Origin: Pedococcus dokdonensis
Lineage (GTDB): Bacteria > Actinomycetota > Actinomycetes > Actinomycetales > Dermatophilaceae
NCBI RefSeq assembly: GCF_900104525.1
Contig: NZ_LT629711.1
Location: forward strand, 3,720,001-3,784,000
Length of the DNA: 64,000 nt
Reading direction: 5' to 3'
Position numbers and translations under genes: made by a program. Below the pieces are notes generated by a model. It worked only from the letters and a program-made list of their open reading frames with translations. It ran no database searches and had not been told where the DNA came from. This document shows, in pieces, positions 1 through 11,191 of the stretch; positions within the stretch are counted from its first letter, which is position 1, and each line of letters begins with the position of its first letter.

Positions 1-3000
1 TCGTCGGCACCGCCGGACCGCTCACCTACCGCGTCGCGGATGCCAACGGCACCACCACGACCGCCACGCTCACCGTGACCGTCGCGCTCCCGGCCGCGCC
101 GGTGGCCAACCCGGACACCGCCACCACGCCGCAGAACGTCAACGTCGCCCTGAACCCGCTGACCAACGACACCAAGGCAGCCGGAGTCAGCCTGGTGCCG
201 TCCTCGCTGGTCCTGCGTGACCCGGCCGACAACACCTTCAAGACCACGGTCACGATCGCCGGCCAGGGCACCTACACGGTGAACACCACCAACGGCACCG
301 TCGACTTCGACCCGGTGGCTGCCTTCACCGGCAACGCCAGCGCGCTGACCTACCGGATCACCGACTCGACCGGCCAGAACGCCACCTCGACGATCGCGGT
401 CACGGTCACGCCGATCACCCCGACCGCGGTCGACAACTCCGCCGCCGCGACCTTCAACACCGCGGTCACCATCCCGGTGCTCGGCAACGACACCGCAGGC
501 GCTGCGTCCGCTCCGCTCGACGCCACCAGCGTGAAGCTGCGCGACCCAGCGGACAACACGTACAAGACCGGCGTGACGATCGCCGGCAAGGGCACCTTCA
601 CGGTCGACACCACCGGTGTCGTCACCTTCACGCCCGTCAACGGATACCAGGGCGTCGTCGGCCCGGTCACCTACCGCGTGCTCGACACCAACGGCACCGC
701 CGCCACCGCCGCGATCAGCGTCGGCGTCAACGCCCCGGCCCCGCCGGTCGCCGCGGACGACTCCGCCACGACCCTGCAGGGCAAGCCCGTCACCCTGGTG
801 CTGCTCGGCAACGACTCGCCCGGCCCGACCGGTGCCGCGCTCGTGCCCGGCTCGGTGCAGCTGAAGGACCCGGCCACCGGCACCTGGAAGACCTCCTTCG
901 CGGTCGCCGGCCAGGGCTTCTGGTCGGTCGACTCCAACGGTGCCGCCGCGTTCACGCCGATCGCGGCCTTCTCCGGCACGGCCACCTCGGTCGACTACCG
1001 CGTCAGCGACGCCAACGGTGCGGTCGCCTCGGCCACCGCACGCGTGACGGTCACCAAGGTCACCCCGACCGCGAAGAACGACTCCGACACCACCGCCTAC
1101 GAGGTGCCGGTCACGGTCGCCCTCCTCGGCAACGACTCCGCGGGCAACGTCGCGGTGCCGCTGGTGCCGGGCTCGGTCCGCCTCCAGGACCCCGCCGACA
1201 GCGGCTGGAAGACCTCGGTCACGATCGCCGGCCAGGGCACGTATGCCCTGAACGCGGCTGACGGGTCCGTCACCTTCACCCCGGCGCAGCGCTTCACCGG
1301 CACCGGCACGACCCTCCCCTACGAGGTGCGTGACACCAACGGCACCCGCGCCGCGGCCACCCTCACCGTCACCGTCAACGTGCCCGGACCGCCCACGGCG
1401 AACCCGGACGCCCAGACCACCAAGCAGGGTGTGGCCACCACCGTCGACCTGCTCGACGACGACACCGCCGACACCAACTCGGTGCTGATCCCCTCGACGA
1501 CCCGTCTCTACGACGCCGTGACCGGCACCTGGGTCACCACGCTGACCGTGGCCGGCCAGGGCACCTGGACGGTCGACACCACCACCGGTGTCGTCGCCTT
1601 CGCGCCGGTCCGCGCGTTCACGGGCGACGCTGTGCAGACCTACCGCGTGAAGGACGAGACCGGCCAAATCGCCGCCTCGACCGTCACCGTGACGGTCACC
1701 CCGGTCACCCCGGTCGCGAAGAACGACTCCGCGACCACGCCGTTCGCCCACGCCGTCGACGTGACCGTGCTCGGCAACGACGCCAAGGGTGACGACAGCG
1801 CTCCGCTCGACTCCTCCTCGGTGCAGCTCAAGGACTCCGACGGCACCTGGAAGACGTCCGTCACGGCCGACGGCCAGGGCACCTTCGCGGTGCAGGGCGA
1901 CGGCTCGGTCCGGTTCACCCCGGCCGACGGGTTCTCCGGCCCGGTCGACGTGGTGACCTACCGCGTCGCCGACAGCAACGGCACGCACGCCTCGGCCACG
2001 ATCGCGGTGACCGTCGGCGACGCACCGATCGCCCGCAGCGACGAGGGGTCGACCCTGCAGGACGTCACGGTCGACGTGACCCTGCTCGGCAACGACGTCG
2101 CCGGCACCGACGCCACCCTGGTGGCGGGCTCGGTCCAGCTCAAGGACCCGGCCGACGGCAGCTGGAAGTCCGCGGTCACCATCGACGGCGAGGGCACCTG
2201 GACGGTCGACCCCGCCACCGGTGGCGTCTCGTTCGACCCGGTCCCGGCCTTCACCGGCACGACCACCGAGCTCGACTACCGCGTCGAGGACAGTGACGAC
2301 AACGTCGCCCGGTCCACCGTGCGCGTCGTCGTCGCCCCGGTCACGCCTGTCGCGAGCAACGACACCGCGACCACGCCGTACGCTCACGCGGTCGACGTGA
2401 CCGTGCTCGGCAACGACGTGAAGGGTGACGACAGCGCTCCGCTCGACTCGTCCTCGGTCCAGCTCAAGGACTCCGACGGCACCTGGAAGAAGAGCGTCAC
2501 GGTCGACGGCAAGGGCACCTTCGAGGTCCAGGCGGACGGCTCGGTCCGGTTCACCCCGGCCGACGGATTCGCCGGCCCGGTCGACCTCGTGACCTACCGC
2601 GTCGCGGACGACAACGGCACGCGCGCCTCGGCCACCATCGCGGTGACCGTCGGCGACGCACCGGTCGCCGGTGACGACGAGGGCTCGACGAAGCAGGGTG
2701 TCGAGGTCGCCGTCGACCTGCTCGACAACGACCTGCCCGGCACCGGCGCGACGCTCGTCCCCGGCACCGTCCAGCTGAAGGACCCGTCCGACGGCACCTG
2801 GAGGACCGCGGTGACCATCGACGGCGAGGGCACCTGGACGGTCGACACGACGACCGGCAAGGTCACCTTCGTCCCGGAGCCGTCGTTCACCGGCACCGGC
2901 ACGGTCACCTACCGCGTGGCCGACACCGACGACAACACGGCCGAGGCCACGGTGTCCGTCGACGTCGCGCCCGTCACGCCGGTCGCGGGCAACAACGCCG

Positions 3001-5111
3001 CCCACACGGCATACGCCCACCCCGTCGACGTGGCCGTGCTCGGCAACGACGCTGCCGGTGACGACAGCGCCCCGCTCGACGCCTCCTCGGTGCAGCTCAA
3101 GGACTCGGACGGCACCTGGAAGTCGATCGTGACGGTCGACGGGCAGGGCACCTTCGGGGTGCTGGCCGACGGTTCGGTCCGGTTCACGCCGGCCGACGGC
3201 TTCTCCGGCCCGGTCGACGTGGTGACCTACCGTGTCGCCGACGAGAACGGCACGCACGCCTCGGCCACCATCACGGTGACCGTCGGTGACGCGCCGGTCG
3301 CGACCGACGACGAGGGTTCCACCAAGCAGGGTGTGGCCGTCGAGGTCGACGTGCTCGACAACGACGCGGCCGGCACCGACGCGACGCTGGTCCCCGGCTC
3401 GGTCGAGCTGAAGGACCCGTCGGACGGCACCTGGAAGACCGCGGTCACCGTGGCCGGTCAGGGCACCTGGACGGTCGACACCACGACCGGCAAGGTCACC
3501 TTCGCCCCGGAGCCTTCGTTCACCGGCACCGGTTCGATCACCTACCGCGTCACCGACACGGACGACAACACCGACGTCGCGACCCTCGAGGTCACGGTCG
3601 GTGCGACCACCCCGGTCGCCTCGCCCGACTCGACCAGCACGCCGTACGCCCACCCGGTCGACCTGACCGTGCTCGGCAACGACGCTGCCGGTGACGACAC
3701 CGCCCCGCTCGACGCCTCCTCCGTGCAGCTCAAGGACTCGGACGGCACCTGGCGGTCCAGTGTGACGGTCGACGGTCAGGGCACCTTCGAGGTCGAGGCA
3801 GACGGCTCGGTCCGGTTCACCCCGGCCGACGGGTTCTCCGGCCCGGTCGACGTGGTGACCTACCGCGTCGCCGACGCCAACGGCACGCACGCGACGTCCA
3901 CCATCACCGCGACCGTCGGTGCCGCCCCGGCGGCCGTCAAGGACCAGACCACGACGCCGCAGGGCGTGCCGGTCGACCTCCACCCGCTGGGCAACGACAC
4001 CCCCGGCACCGGCGCCGACCTCGACCCGAGCAGCCTCGTGCTGGTCGACCCGGTCACCGGCGACCCCGTCGCCACGGTCGTCGTCCCGGGTGAGGGCACC
4101 TGGACCATCCCGTCGTCGGCCCCGGTCACCACGACCACGGGCACGGTGGCTCGGTTCAGCCCGCTCCCCGGTTTCGAGGGCACCACCACCCCGATCGGCT
4201 ACCGGGTCATGGACAGCGACGGCAACACCGCCGACGCCACCCTGACCGTCGTCGTGGAGGCAGTGACCCCGGTCGCCGCCGACGACGCCGCCACCACCCC
4301 GTTCGCCACCCCGGTGACGGTCTCGGTGCTCGGCAACGACCACGCCGGCGACGACGCCGTGGCCCTGGACCCCGCCAGCGTGCGGCTCCGTAACCCTGCT
4401 GACCCGGCGGACCACGCCTGGAAGACGACCGTGGTGGTCCCGGGCGTCGGCGCCTACGCGGTGCAGGCCGACGGCTCGGTGAAGTTCACTCCCTCGGAGC
4501 ACTTCTCCGGCACGGCCCCGGCCCTCGCCTACCAGGTCGCGGACGTCAACGGCACGGTCGCCCGGGCCGAGCTCGTGGTCTCCGTCGGCGCCCCGCTGGG
4601 TGCGCTGGCGCAGCCCGACCAGGGTGCCAAGCCGGTCACCGGCGCAGTCACGATCGACCCGCTCGCCAACGACACGCCCAGCCAGGGTGCGACGTTCGTC
4701 GGGTCGACCCTCTGCCTGGTCGACGGCGCGGGTGACTGTGTCTCCTCGGTGACCGTGCCGGGCGTGGGCACCTGGGTCGTCGACAGCGACGGCACCGTGA
4801 CCTTCACCCCCGTCGAGGGGTACACGGGCCCGGCCACGATCGGCTACCAGGTCACCGACACCAACGGTGTCGTGCTCTCGTCGACGATCTCCTTCGCGGT
4901 GCAGGCCGCGACGGCGCCGTCCGACGGCCCGAGCGACCCGAAGCCGGCCAGCCCCAAGCCCAGCCTCCCGGCGAAGGCGGACGGCAAGCCGCGCTCCCAG
5001 CTGGCCTTCACCGGCGCGAACGTCTCCGCGGCGTCGCTGGTGGGCCTGATGCTCCTCGTGGCAGGCATCGGCGCGATCGTCGCATCGCGCCGCCGCCCGC
5101 AGGAGGGCTGA
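1..5111 (+). CDS. CshA-type tandem-repeat surface protein with sortase signal (5' end missing)
   Basis: The reading frame is already open at base 3, so the start lies before the window; 1,702 residues are visible. The protein is a chain of roughly 105-residue beta-sandwich-like modules with recurring LGND, SVQLKD, GQGT(F/W)xV, FTP and (V/I)TYRV signatures, as in CshA fibril-type repeats of Gram-positive adhesins. The C terminus has a Pro/Ala/Lys/Ser-rich wall-spanning stretch, an LAFTG motif (bases 5001-5015), a hydrophobic helix and a RRR-containing tail. LAxTG is the variant used by class E sortases of high-GC actinobacteria, so covalent attachment to peptidoglycan is expected. Role in adhesion is inferred; the ligand is unknown. 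The family call is from motif pattern only. Confidence 0.85.
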   Translation, partial: VGTAGPLTYRVADANGTTTTATLTVTVALPAAPVANPDTATTPQNVNVALNPLTNDTKAAGVSLVPSSLVLRDPADNTFKTTVTIAGQGTYTVNTTNGTVDFDPVAAFTGNASALTYRITDSTGQNATSTIAVTVTPITPTAVDNSAAATFNTAVTIPVLGNDTAGAASAPLDATSVKLRDPADNTYKTGVTIAGKGTFTVDTTGVVTFTPVNGYQGVVGPVTYRVLDTNGTAATAAISVGVNAPAPPVAADDSATTLQGKPVTLVLLGNDSPGPTGAALVPGSVQLKDPATGTWKTSFAVAGQGFWSVDSNGAAAFTPIAAFSGTATSVDYRVSDANGAVASATARVTVTKVTPTAKNDSDTTAYEVPVTVALLGNDSAGNVAVPLVPGSVRLQDPADSGWKTSVTIAGQGTYALNAADGSVTFTPAQRFTGTGTTLPYEVRDTNGTRAAATLTVTVNVPGPPTANPDAQTTKQGVATTVDLLDDDTADTNSVLIPSTTRLYDAVTGTWVTTLTVAGQGTWTVDTTTGVVAFAPVRAFTGDAVQTYRVKDETGQIAASTVTVTVTPVTPVAKNDSATTPFAHAVDVTVLGNDAKGDDSAPLDSSSVQLKDSDGTWKTSVTADGQGTFAVQGDGSVRFTPADGFSGPVDVVTYRVADSNGTHASATIAVTVGDAPIARSDEGSTLQDVTVDVTLLGNDVAGTDATLVAGSVQLKDPADGSWKSAVTIDGEGTWTVDPATGGVSFDPVPAFTGTTTELDYRVEDSDDNVARSTVRVVVAPVTPVASNDTATTPYAHAVDVTVLGNDVKGDDSAPLDSSSVQLKDSDGTWKKSVTVDGKGTFEVQADGSVRFTPADGFAGPVDLVTYRVADDNGTRASATIAVTVGDAPVAGDDEGSTKQGVEVAVDLLDNDLPGTGATLVPGTVQLKDPSDGTWRTAVTIDGEGTWTVDTTTGKVTFVPEPSFTGTGTVTYRVADTDDNTAEATVSVDVAPVTPVAGNNAAHTAYAHPVDVAVLGNDAAGDDSAPLDASSVQLKDSDGTWKSIVTVDGQGTFGVLADGSVRFTPADGFSGPVDVVTYRVADENGTHASATITVTVGDAPVATDDEGSTKQGVAVEVDVLDNDAAGTDATLVPGSVELKDPSDGTWKTAVTVAGQGTWTVDTTTGKVTFAPEPSFTGTGSITYRVTDTDDNTDVATLEVTVGATTPVASPDSTSTPYAHPVDLTVLGNDAAGDDTAPLDASSVQLKDSDGTWRSSVTVDGQGTFEVEADGSVRFTPADGFSGPVDVVTYRVADANGTHATSTITATVGAAPAAVKDQTTTPQGVPVDLHPLGNDTPGTGADLDPSSLVLVDPVTGDPVATVVVPGEGTWTIPSSAPVTTTTGTVARFSPLPGFEGTTTPIGYRVMDSDGNTADATLTVVVEAVTPVAADDAATTPFATPVTVSVLGNDHAGDDAVALDPASVRLRNPADPADHAWKTTVVVPGVGAYAVQADGSVKFTPSEHFSGTAPALAYQVADVNGTVARAELVVSVGAPLGALAQPDQGAKPVTGAVTIDPLANDTPSQGATFVGSTLCLVDGAGDCVSSVTVPGVGTWVVDSDGTVTFTPVEGYTGPATIGYQVTDTNGVVLSSTISFAVQAATAPSDGPSDPKPASPKPSLPAKADGKPRSQLAFTGANVSAASLVGLMLLVAGIGAIVASRRRPQEG
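1700..4240 (+). repeat. Four ~634-bp tandem super-repeats inside the surface protein gene
   Basis: Two alternating module types form a unit of 211-212 codons that repeats about four times. A marker string (cggctcggtccggttcaccc or close variants) recurs at 1901, 2537, 3170 and 3803, that is at spacings of 636, 633 and 633 bases. Neighbouring copies are nearly identical, which suggests recent unequal recombination and makes copy number unstable or hard to assemble. Confidence 0.85.
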
Positions 5112-5140
5112 CCCCAGGACCCCTGACCCTGGAGTCGGCA

Positions 5141-5186
5141 CAAGGGGCCGGTGGACACGACGCAGGTCGTGGCCGCCGGCCCCTTG
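5141..5186 (+). terminator. Long hairpin after the surface protein gene
   Basis: A continuous stem-loop starts about 30 bases after the stop: the outer arms caaggggccgg and ccggccccttg continue, past a wobble pair and a mismatch, into cacgac/gtcgtg around a gcag loop. There is no clear T tract, which is common for actinobacterial terminators. Confidence 0.7.
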
Positions 5187-5277
5187 CACTGCCTCGTCCG
5201 CCGGAGGCTTCGGCTCGTCACTGAGGCGTCGTCCCGTCCGCCCTCAGCGGAACCCCTAGGCGTCAGGGTGTAAGTGC

Positions 5278-5291
5278 GTAATCATGATTAC
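5278..5291. promoter_or_regulatory. Perfect 14-bp palindrome abutting a start codon
   Basis: GTAATCATGATTAC is its own reverse complement and ends one base before the ATG at 5292. It is strikingly AT-rich for this genome. An AATCAT hexamer inside it sits 6 nt before the ATG, where a -10 box of a leaderless transcript would lie. It is a good candidate operator for the protein encoded immediately downstream. Confidence 0.55.
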
Positions 5292-5804
5292 ATGACGACA
5301 CGAACGACAGCGGAAGCCTGGCTGGCCGGCCGGCTCCCGACCGACTGGTTCACCGGCCCCGTCGAGGTCACCCGCGACCGCGACGAGCTCATCATCATCG
5401 GCGACCTCGCCCAGCCCGAGCTGGCCGAGGGATCCGACGACACCGACCGCACCATCGCCGCCCGCGGCCGGATCAAGTCGTTCCGCGAGGACACCCGGGA
5501 GAAGCGCATCGAGGTCGCCCGCGAGCTCGAGCACCTCAGCGGCCGCAAGGTCTCCTGGGGCGTCCGGGTCGGCGAGACCGAGGCGCTCTTCACGCACCTG
5601 GCTGCTCCCGTCATGACCCGGCTGCGGCAGTCCGAGCGCCAGGTGCTCGACACCCTCGTCGACGCAGGGGTGGCCAAGTCGCGCTCCGAGGCGCTGGCCT
5701 GGTGCGTCAAGCTGGTCGGCGAGAAGTCCGACAGCTGGCTGGGCGAGCTCCGCGAGGCGATGGCCCACGTCGACGAGGTCCGCCAGAAGGGCCCCGCCAG
5801 CTGA
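5292..5804 (+). CDS. Predicted ribbon-helix-helix-like DNA-binding protein
   Basis: This is a 170-residue cytosolic protein without membrane segments. The N-terminal part contains a short beta-rich segment (DELIIIGDLAQPE) and a highly charged region. The last 60 residues contain an RHH/CopG-like pattern, with a hydrophobic strand followed by AGVAKSRSEALAWCVKLV, the layout of arc/CopG-type dimerisation helices. I recognise it as a conserved actinobacterial hypothetical but know no function. The ATG at 5292 is chosen because a perfect palindrome and a -10-like hexamer end right before it; a GTG at 5274 is possible. Autoregulation is an inference from that palindrome. Confidence 0.7.
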   Translation: MTTRTTAEAWLAGRLPTDWFTGPVEVTRDRDELIIIGDLAQPELAEGSDDTDRTIAARGRIKSFREDTREKRIEVARELEHLSGRKVSWGVRVGETEALFTHLAAPVMTRLRQSERQVLDTLVDAGVAKSRSEALAWCVKLVGEKSDSWLGELREAMAHVDEVRQKGPAS

Positions 5805-5809
5805 CTTCC

Positions 5810-5841
5810 GGTATGCCGCGTGGCCGGCCACGCGGCATACC
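5810..5841. terminator. Perfect 32-nt palindrome, terminator-like
   Basis: The 16-base arms GGTATGCCGCGTGGCC and GGCCACGCGGCATACC abut with no spacer, 5 bases after the preceding stop codon. The hairpin probably ends transcription. It belongs to a dispersed family sharing GGTATGCCGCGTGG. Confidence 0.7.
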
Positions 5842-6029
5842 CGAGAGGGTGGTCCGTCCGCCCACGGCGAACATGAGCCGACCCGGCTCAGGGGCGGGAA
5901 CAGCGGGGGAGTGCCCCACGTTGGCCCCATCGACGTCGTACGACGGGTTCGTTCCGTCCCGATCGGGTATCGGTCCACCACATGACATTGAACTGAACTA
6001 CGACGCTGGGTTTCACTTGCACGGATAGC

Positions 6030-6046
6030 ATCGAGGTGATCTCGAT
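6030..6046. promoter_or_regulatory. Short inverted repeat upstream of clpC
   Basis: ATCGAG-N5-CTCGAT lies 15 bases before the clpC start, overlapping the expected 5' untranslated region. It does not match the ClgR or HspR consensus sites that I know. It may be an operator or chance. Confidence 0.25.
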
Positions 6047-6061
6047 AGGCAGGAGCAGAAG

Positions 6062-8584
<2,523 letters not shown>

Positions 8585-8612
8585 GGCCCGACCGCACCAC
8601 CTGCACGACCGA

Positions 8613-8654
8613 GGCGGGGTATGCCGCGTGGGAGACCACGCGGCATACCCCGCC
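8613..8654. terminator. Perfect 19-bp hairpin after clpC
   Basis: The arms 8613-8631 and 8636-8654 pair perfectly around a gaga loop. The core is GGTATGCCGCGTGG with its complement, the same 14-mer as the palindrome at 5810. It serves the convergent clpC and DUF305 genes. Confidence 0.8.
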
Positions 8655-8659
8655 TTCGC

Positions 8660-8739
8660 GTGTCGCTATCTCATGCAAAAGGCGAGTTAGCGACACCACT
8701 GAGCGGCGCTAACTCGCCTTTTGCATGAGATAGCGACAC
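8660..8739. repeat. Dispersed intergenic palindrome, family 1, copy A
   Basis: A perfect 33-bp stem (8660-8692 with 8707-8739) encloses a 14-nt loop. The core is CATGCAAAAGGCGAGTTAGCG and its complement. The same core recurs at 20675 and 33803. This copy lies between two convergent genes. Confidence 0.9.
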
Positions 8740-8758
8740 CGGCGGGGGTGTCGCGGGG

Positions 8759-9475
8759 TCAGGTGAGGCGGGCCAGCATGTCGCGCATCGCGCCGATCTG
8801 CACGGACTGGGTCACGTGGATCTCGTCGCCGAGCTGGGTGACGACGTCGTCGGTGCCGCTGCGGTGGTGCTGCACGACCATCTGCAGCGCGCCCTGGTGG
8901 TGGGCCGTCATGAGGGTCAGCCAGAGCCGGTCGGCCGCCACGCCGCGGGCCTCCTTGAGCTGACGCAGCTGGTCCTGGGTCGCCATCCCCGGCATGCCGG
9001 CGTGGTCGTGGCCGGAGCCGAGCTCGGGGTTCCCGGCCTGGGGCGGCACCTGCTCACCCTTGCTGCGCAGCCACTTCGCCATGGCGTCGATCTCGGGTCG
9101 CTGCTCGTCGGAGATGCGCGCCGCCAGTGCCTTGACCTGGGTGTCGGTGAGCTGTTCGGAGGCCAGCGAGACCAGCACGATGGCCTGGGCGTGGTGCACG
9201 ATCATGTCCTGCATGAACCGCACGTCGGCCTCGGTGGGGGCGAACGTCCGGGAGGGCAGCGCCGCCGAGCCGGTGAGGGAGGCGTTCGCTTCACCGGGCT
9301 TGCCGGGCTGGAGCACCGGGGCGGTGGGCGACGTGGCGGAGACCGGCGGCGCGCCCTCGTCGCCGGAGCACCCGGCCGTGGCGCCGAGCGCGAGGAGCAC
9401 CGCCGCGAGGACGGCACCGCCGCGGACCGCACCAGCGCGGTGCTGCCGGGGACTCGACACGGGGTGAAACTTCAC
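8759..9475 (-). CDS. DUF305-family secreted lipoprotein
   Basis: The protein has 238 residues with an N-terminal signal ending in a lipobox (ATAGC), so it is probably a membrane-anchored lipoprotein. The DUF305 region carries paired histidine motifs: FMQDMIVHHAQAI in the first half and LTLMTAHHQGAL in the second. This ferritin-like domain has an uncertain biochemical role, with metal binding often suggested. The GTG at 9475 is preferred because AAGGTGG lies 5 bases before it; a GTG at 9484 falls within that ribosome binding site. It is divergent from the LVIVD-repeat gene. Confidence 0.85.
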   Translation of the reverse strand: MKFHPVSSPRQHRAGAVRGGAVLAAVLLALGATAGCSGDEGAPPVSATSPTAPVLQPGKPGEANASLTGSAALPSRTFAPTEADVRFMQDMIVHHAQAIVLVSLASEQLTDTQVKALAARISDEQRPEIDAMAKWLRSKGEQVPPQAGNPELGSGHDHAGMPGMATQDQLRQLKEARGVAADRLWLTLMTAHHQGALQMVVQHHRSGTDDVVTQLGDEIHVTQSVQIGAMRDMLARLT

Positions 9476-9620
9476 GAAAGCCACCTTAGTAGGAACTTTT
9501 TACCGTTTACGGACGAGTAGCCCCTTGTCGGGCTCCCGTCACCCCGGCAGGGTGGACAAATCGTCTCGATCGCGACACGGAAGGGGTGCCGCGGCGGACG
9601 AGTCACGGCAGGAGCCAGAG

Positions 9621-10985
9621 ATGAGAACCCGCCACGCGGTGCTCGCCGGTCTCGCGACGCTCGCCCTCACGATCCCCGCCACCGCGGCCTTCGCCGCCGA
9701 CGGCGTCGGCAAGTCCGGCACCCAGCTGGGACCGGACGAGATCGGGCGCAGCCAGAACGTCGAGCACCTGACCAACATCCCCAGCAGCGGCCCCCTCGCC
9801 GGTGCCACGGGGACCGACCTCGCCTTCCAGGACGACATGGCGTTCGTCGGCAACTACAACGGCTTCGTCGTCTACGACGTGAGCACCCCGAAGAGCCCCC
9901 GGATGGTGGCGCAGGTGAGCTGCCCGGGATCGCAGAACGACGTCACGGTGTCCGGCGACCTCCTCTACCTGTCCACCGACTCCTCACGGTCGGATGACTC
10001 GTGCCAGTCGGTGCCGCAGCCGGCGACGGAGAAGTCGTCGTGGGAGGGCATCAAGATCTTCGACATCTCCGACGTCACCAACCCGCGCTACATCAAGTCG
10101 GTGGAGACGGACTGCGGTTCGCACACGCACTCCCTGCTCCCCGGCAAGAAGACCGACTACCTCTACGTGTCGAGCTACTCGCCCAGCGAGGACTTCCCCG
10201 ACTGCAAGCCGCCGCACGACTCGATCTCGATCGTCGCGGTGCCGAAGAAGGCCCCGACCACGGCCTCGGTGGTGGCCACGCCGAACCTGTTCCCGGACGG
10301 TGGCTACACCAACACCTCGGGCTGTCACGACATCACCGTCAACCCGGCCCGCAAGATCGCGGCGGGCGCCTGCATGGGCGACGGCATCATCCTCGACATC
10401 AAGAACCCGGTCGCGCCGAAGGTGATCGAGCGGGTGCGCGACACGACCAACTTCGCGTTCTGGCACTCGGCCACCTTCAACAACGCCGGGACCAAGGTCG
10501 TCTTCACCGACGAGCTCGGCGGCGGCGGAGCGGCCACCTGCAACGCGACCATCGGACCGAACCGGGGCGCGAACGGGATCTACGACCTGAGCAAGAGCAA
10601 CAAGCTCACCTTCCGGTCCTACTACAAGATCCCGCGGCACCAGTTCGACACCGAGAACTGCGTGGCGCACAACGGCTCGCTGATCCCGGTCAAGGGTCGC
10701 GACGTGATGGTGCAGTCCTGGTACATGGGCGGCACGTCCTTCTGGGACTTCACCGACTCGGCCAACCCGCGTGAGATCGGGTACTTCGAGCGCGGACCCG
10801 CCGGACCCGCCGGTGGTGGCGGTGGCACCTGGTCGTCGTACTACTACAACGGCCACGTCTACTCCTCCGACCTGGGCAAGGGCTTCGACGTCATCCGGAT
10901 CACCGACCGCGACCTGCGCAAGGCCGCCACGGTGAAGATGGACCAGCTCAACGTGCAGACCCAGCCGATCTACCAGACGAAGTAG
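9621..10985 (+). CDS. Secreted LVIVD-repeat protein
   Basis: This 454-residue protein starts with a clear Sec signal (MRTRHAVLAGLATLAL, cleavage after AFAA). The mature part contains repeated strands such as LAFQDDMAFVGNYNGFVVYDVS and GIKIFDISDVTNPRYIKS, typical of LVIVD beta-propeller repeats. It includes several Cys and His residues (GSHTHSLLPG, SGCHDITV) that could form disulfides or a metal site. The start is set by a GGAG ribosome binding site 6 bases upstream. Function is unknown; an extracellular or cell-surface location is inferred. Confidence 0.8.
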   Translation: MRTRHAVLAGLATLALTIPATAAFAADGVGKSGTQLGPDEIGRSQNVEHLTNIPSSGPLAGATGTDLAFQDDMAFVGNYNGFVVYDVSTPKSPRMVAQVSCPGSQNDVTVSGDLLYLSTDSSRSDDSCQSVPQPATEKSSWEGIKIFDISDVTNPRYIKSVETDCGSHTHSLLPGKKTDYLYVSSYSPSEDFPDCKPPHDSISIVAVPKKAPTTASVVATPNLFPDGGYTNTSGCHDITVNPARKIAAGACMGDGIILDIKNPVAPKVIERVRDTTNFAFWHSATFNNAGTKVVFTDELGGGGAATCNATIGPNRGANGIYDLSKSNKLTFRSYYKIPRHQFDTENCVAHNGSLIPVKGRDVMVQSWYMGGTSFWDFTDSANPREIGYFERGPAGPAGGGGGTWSSYYYNGHVYSSDLGKGFDVIRITDRDLRKAATVKMDQLNVQTQPIYQTK

Positions 10986-11012
10986 GCGTTCGGCTGTCCT
11001 GAGCAGGGGGCG

Positions 11013-11046
11013 GAGGTGGTCCGGACCGAAAGGTCCGGGCCACCTC
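11013..11046 (+). terminator. 15-bp hairpin with GAAA loop
   Basis: The arms GAGGTGGTCCGGACC and GGTCCGGGCCACCTC pair with one wobble around a gaaa tetraloop, 27 bases after the LVIVD-protein stop codon. Confidence 0.75.
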
Positions 11047-11178
11047 GTCGTCTGCCGTCCGTCTCCCTCTGTGGACGCGGTCTCCGCAACCTCGACGGAC
11101 GTCCCCTGACCAGCGGGTATGCCGCGTGGGCCCGCCACGCGCGGACGGACCGTTTCGCGCCGGCGCCGGCACCCGCCA

Positions 11179-11184
11179 TACAGT
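11179..11184 (+). promoter_or_regulatory. -10-like hexamer TACAGT, 7 nt before a GTG start
   Basis: TACAGT fits the actinobacterial TAnnnT -10 pattern and ends 7 bases before the GTG at 11192, which predicts a leaderless mRNA. No convincing -35 is visible. Confidence 0.4.
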
Positions 11185-11191
11185 GGAGCGC

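Noticed and set aside
4844..5221. A 125-codon minus-strand frame over the end of the surface protein gene
   Set aside because: It overlaps a certain gene and its terminator, has no start signal, and shows no recognisable domain.
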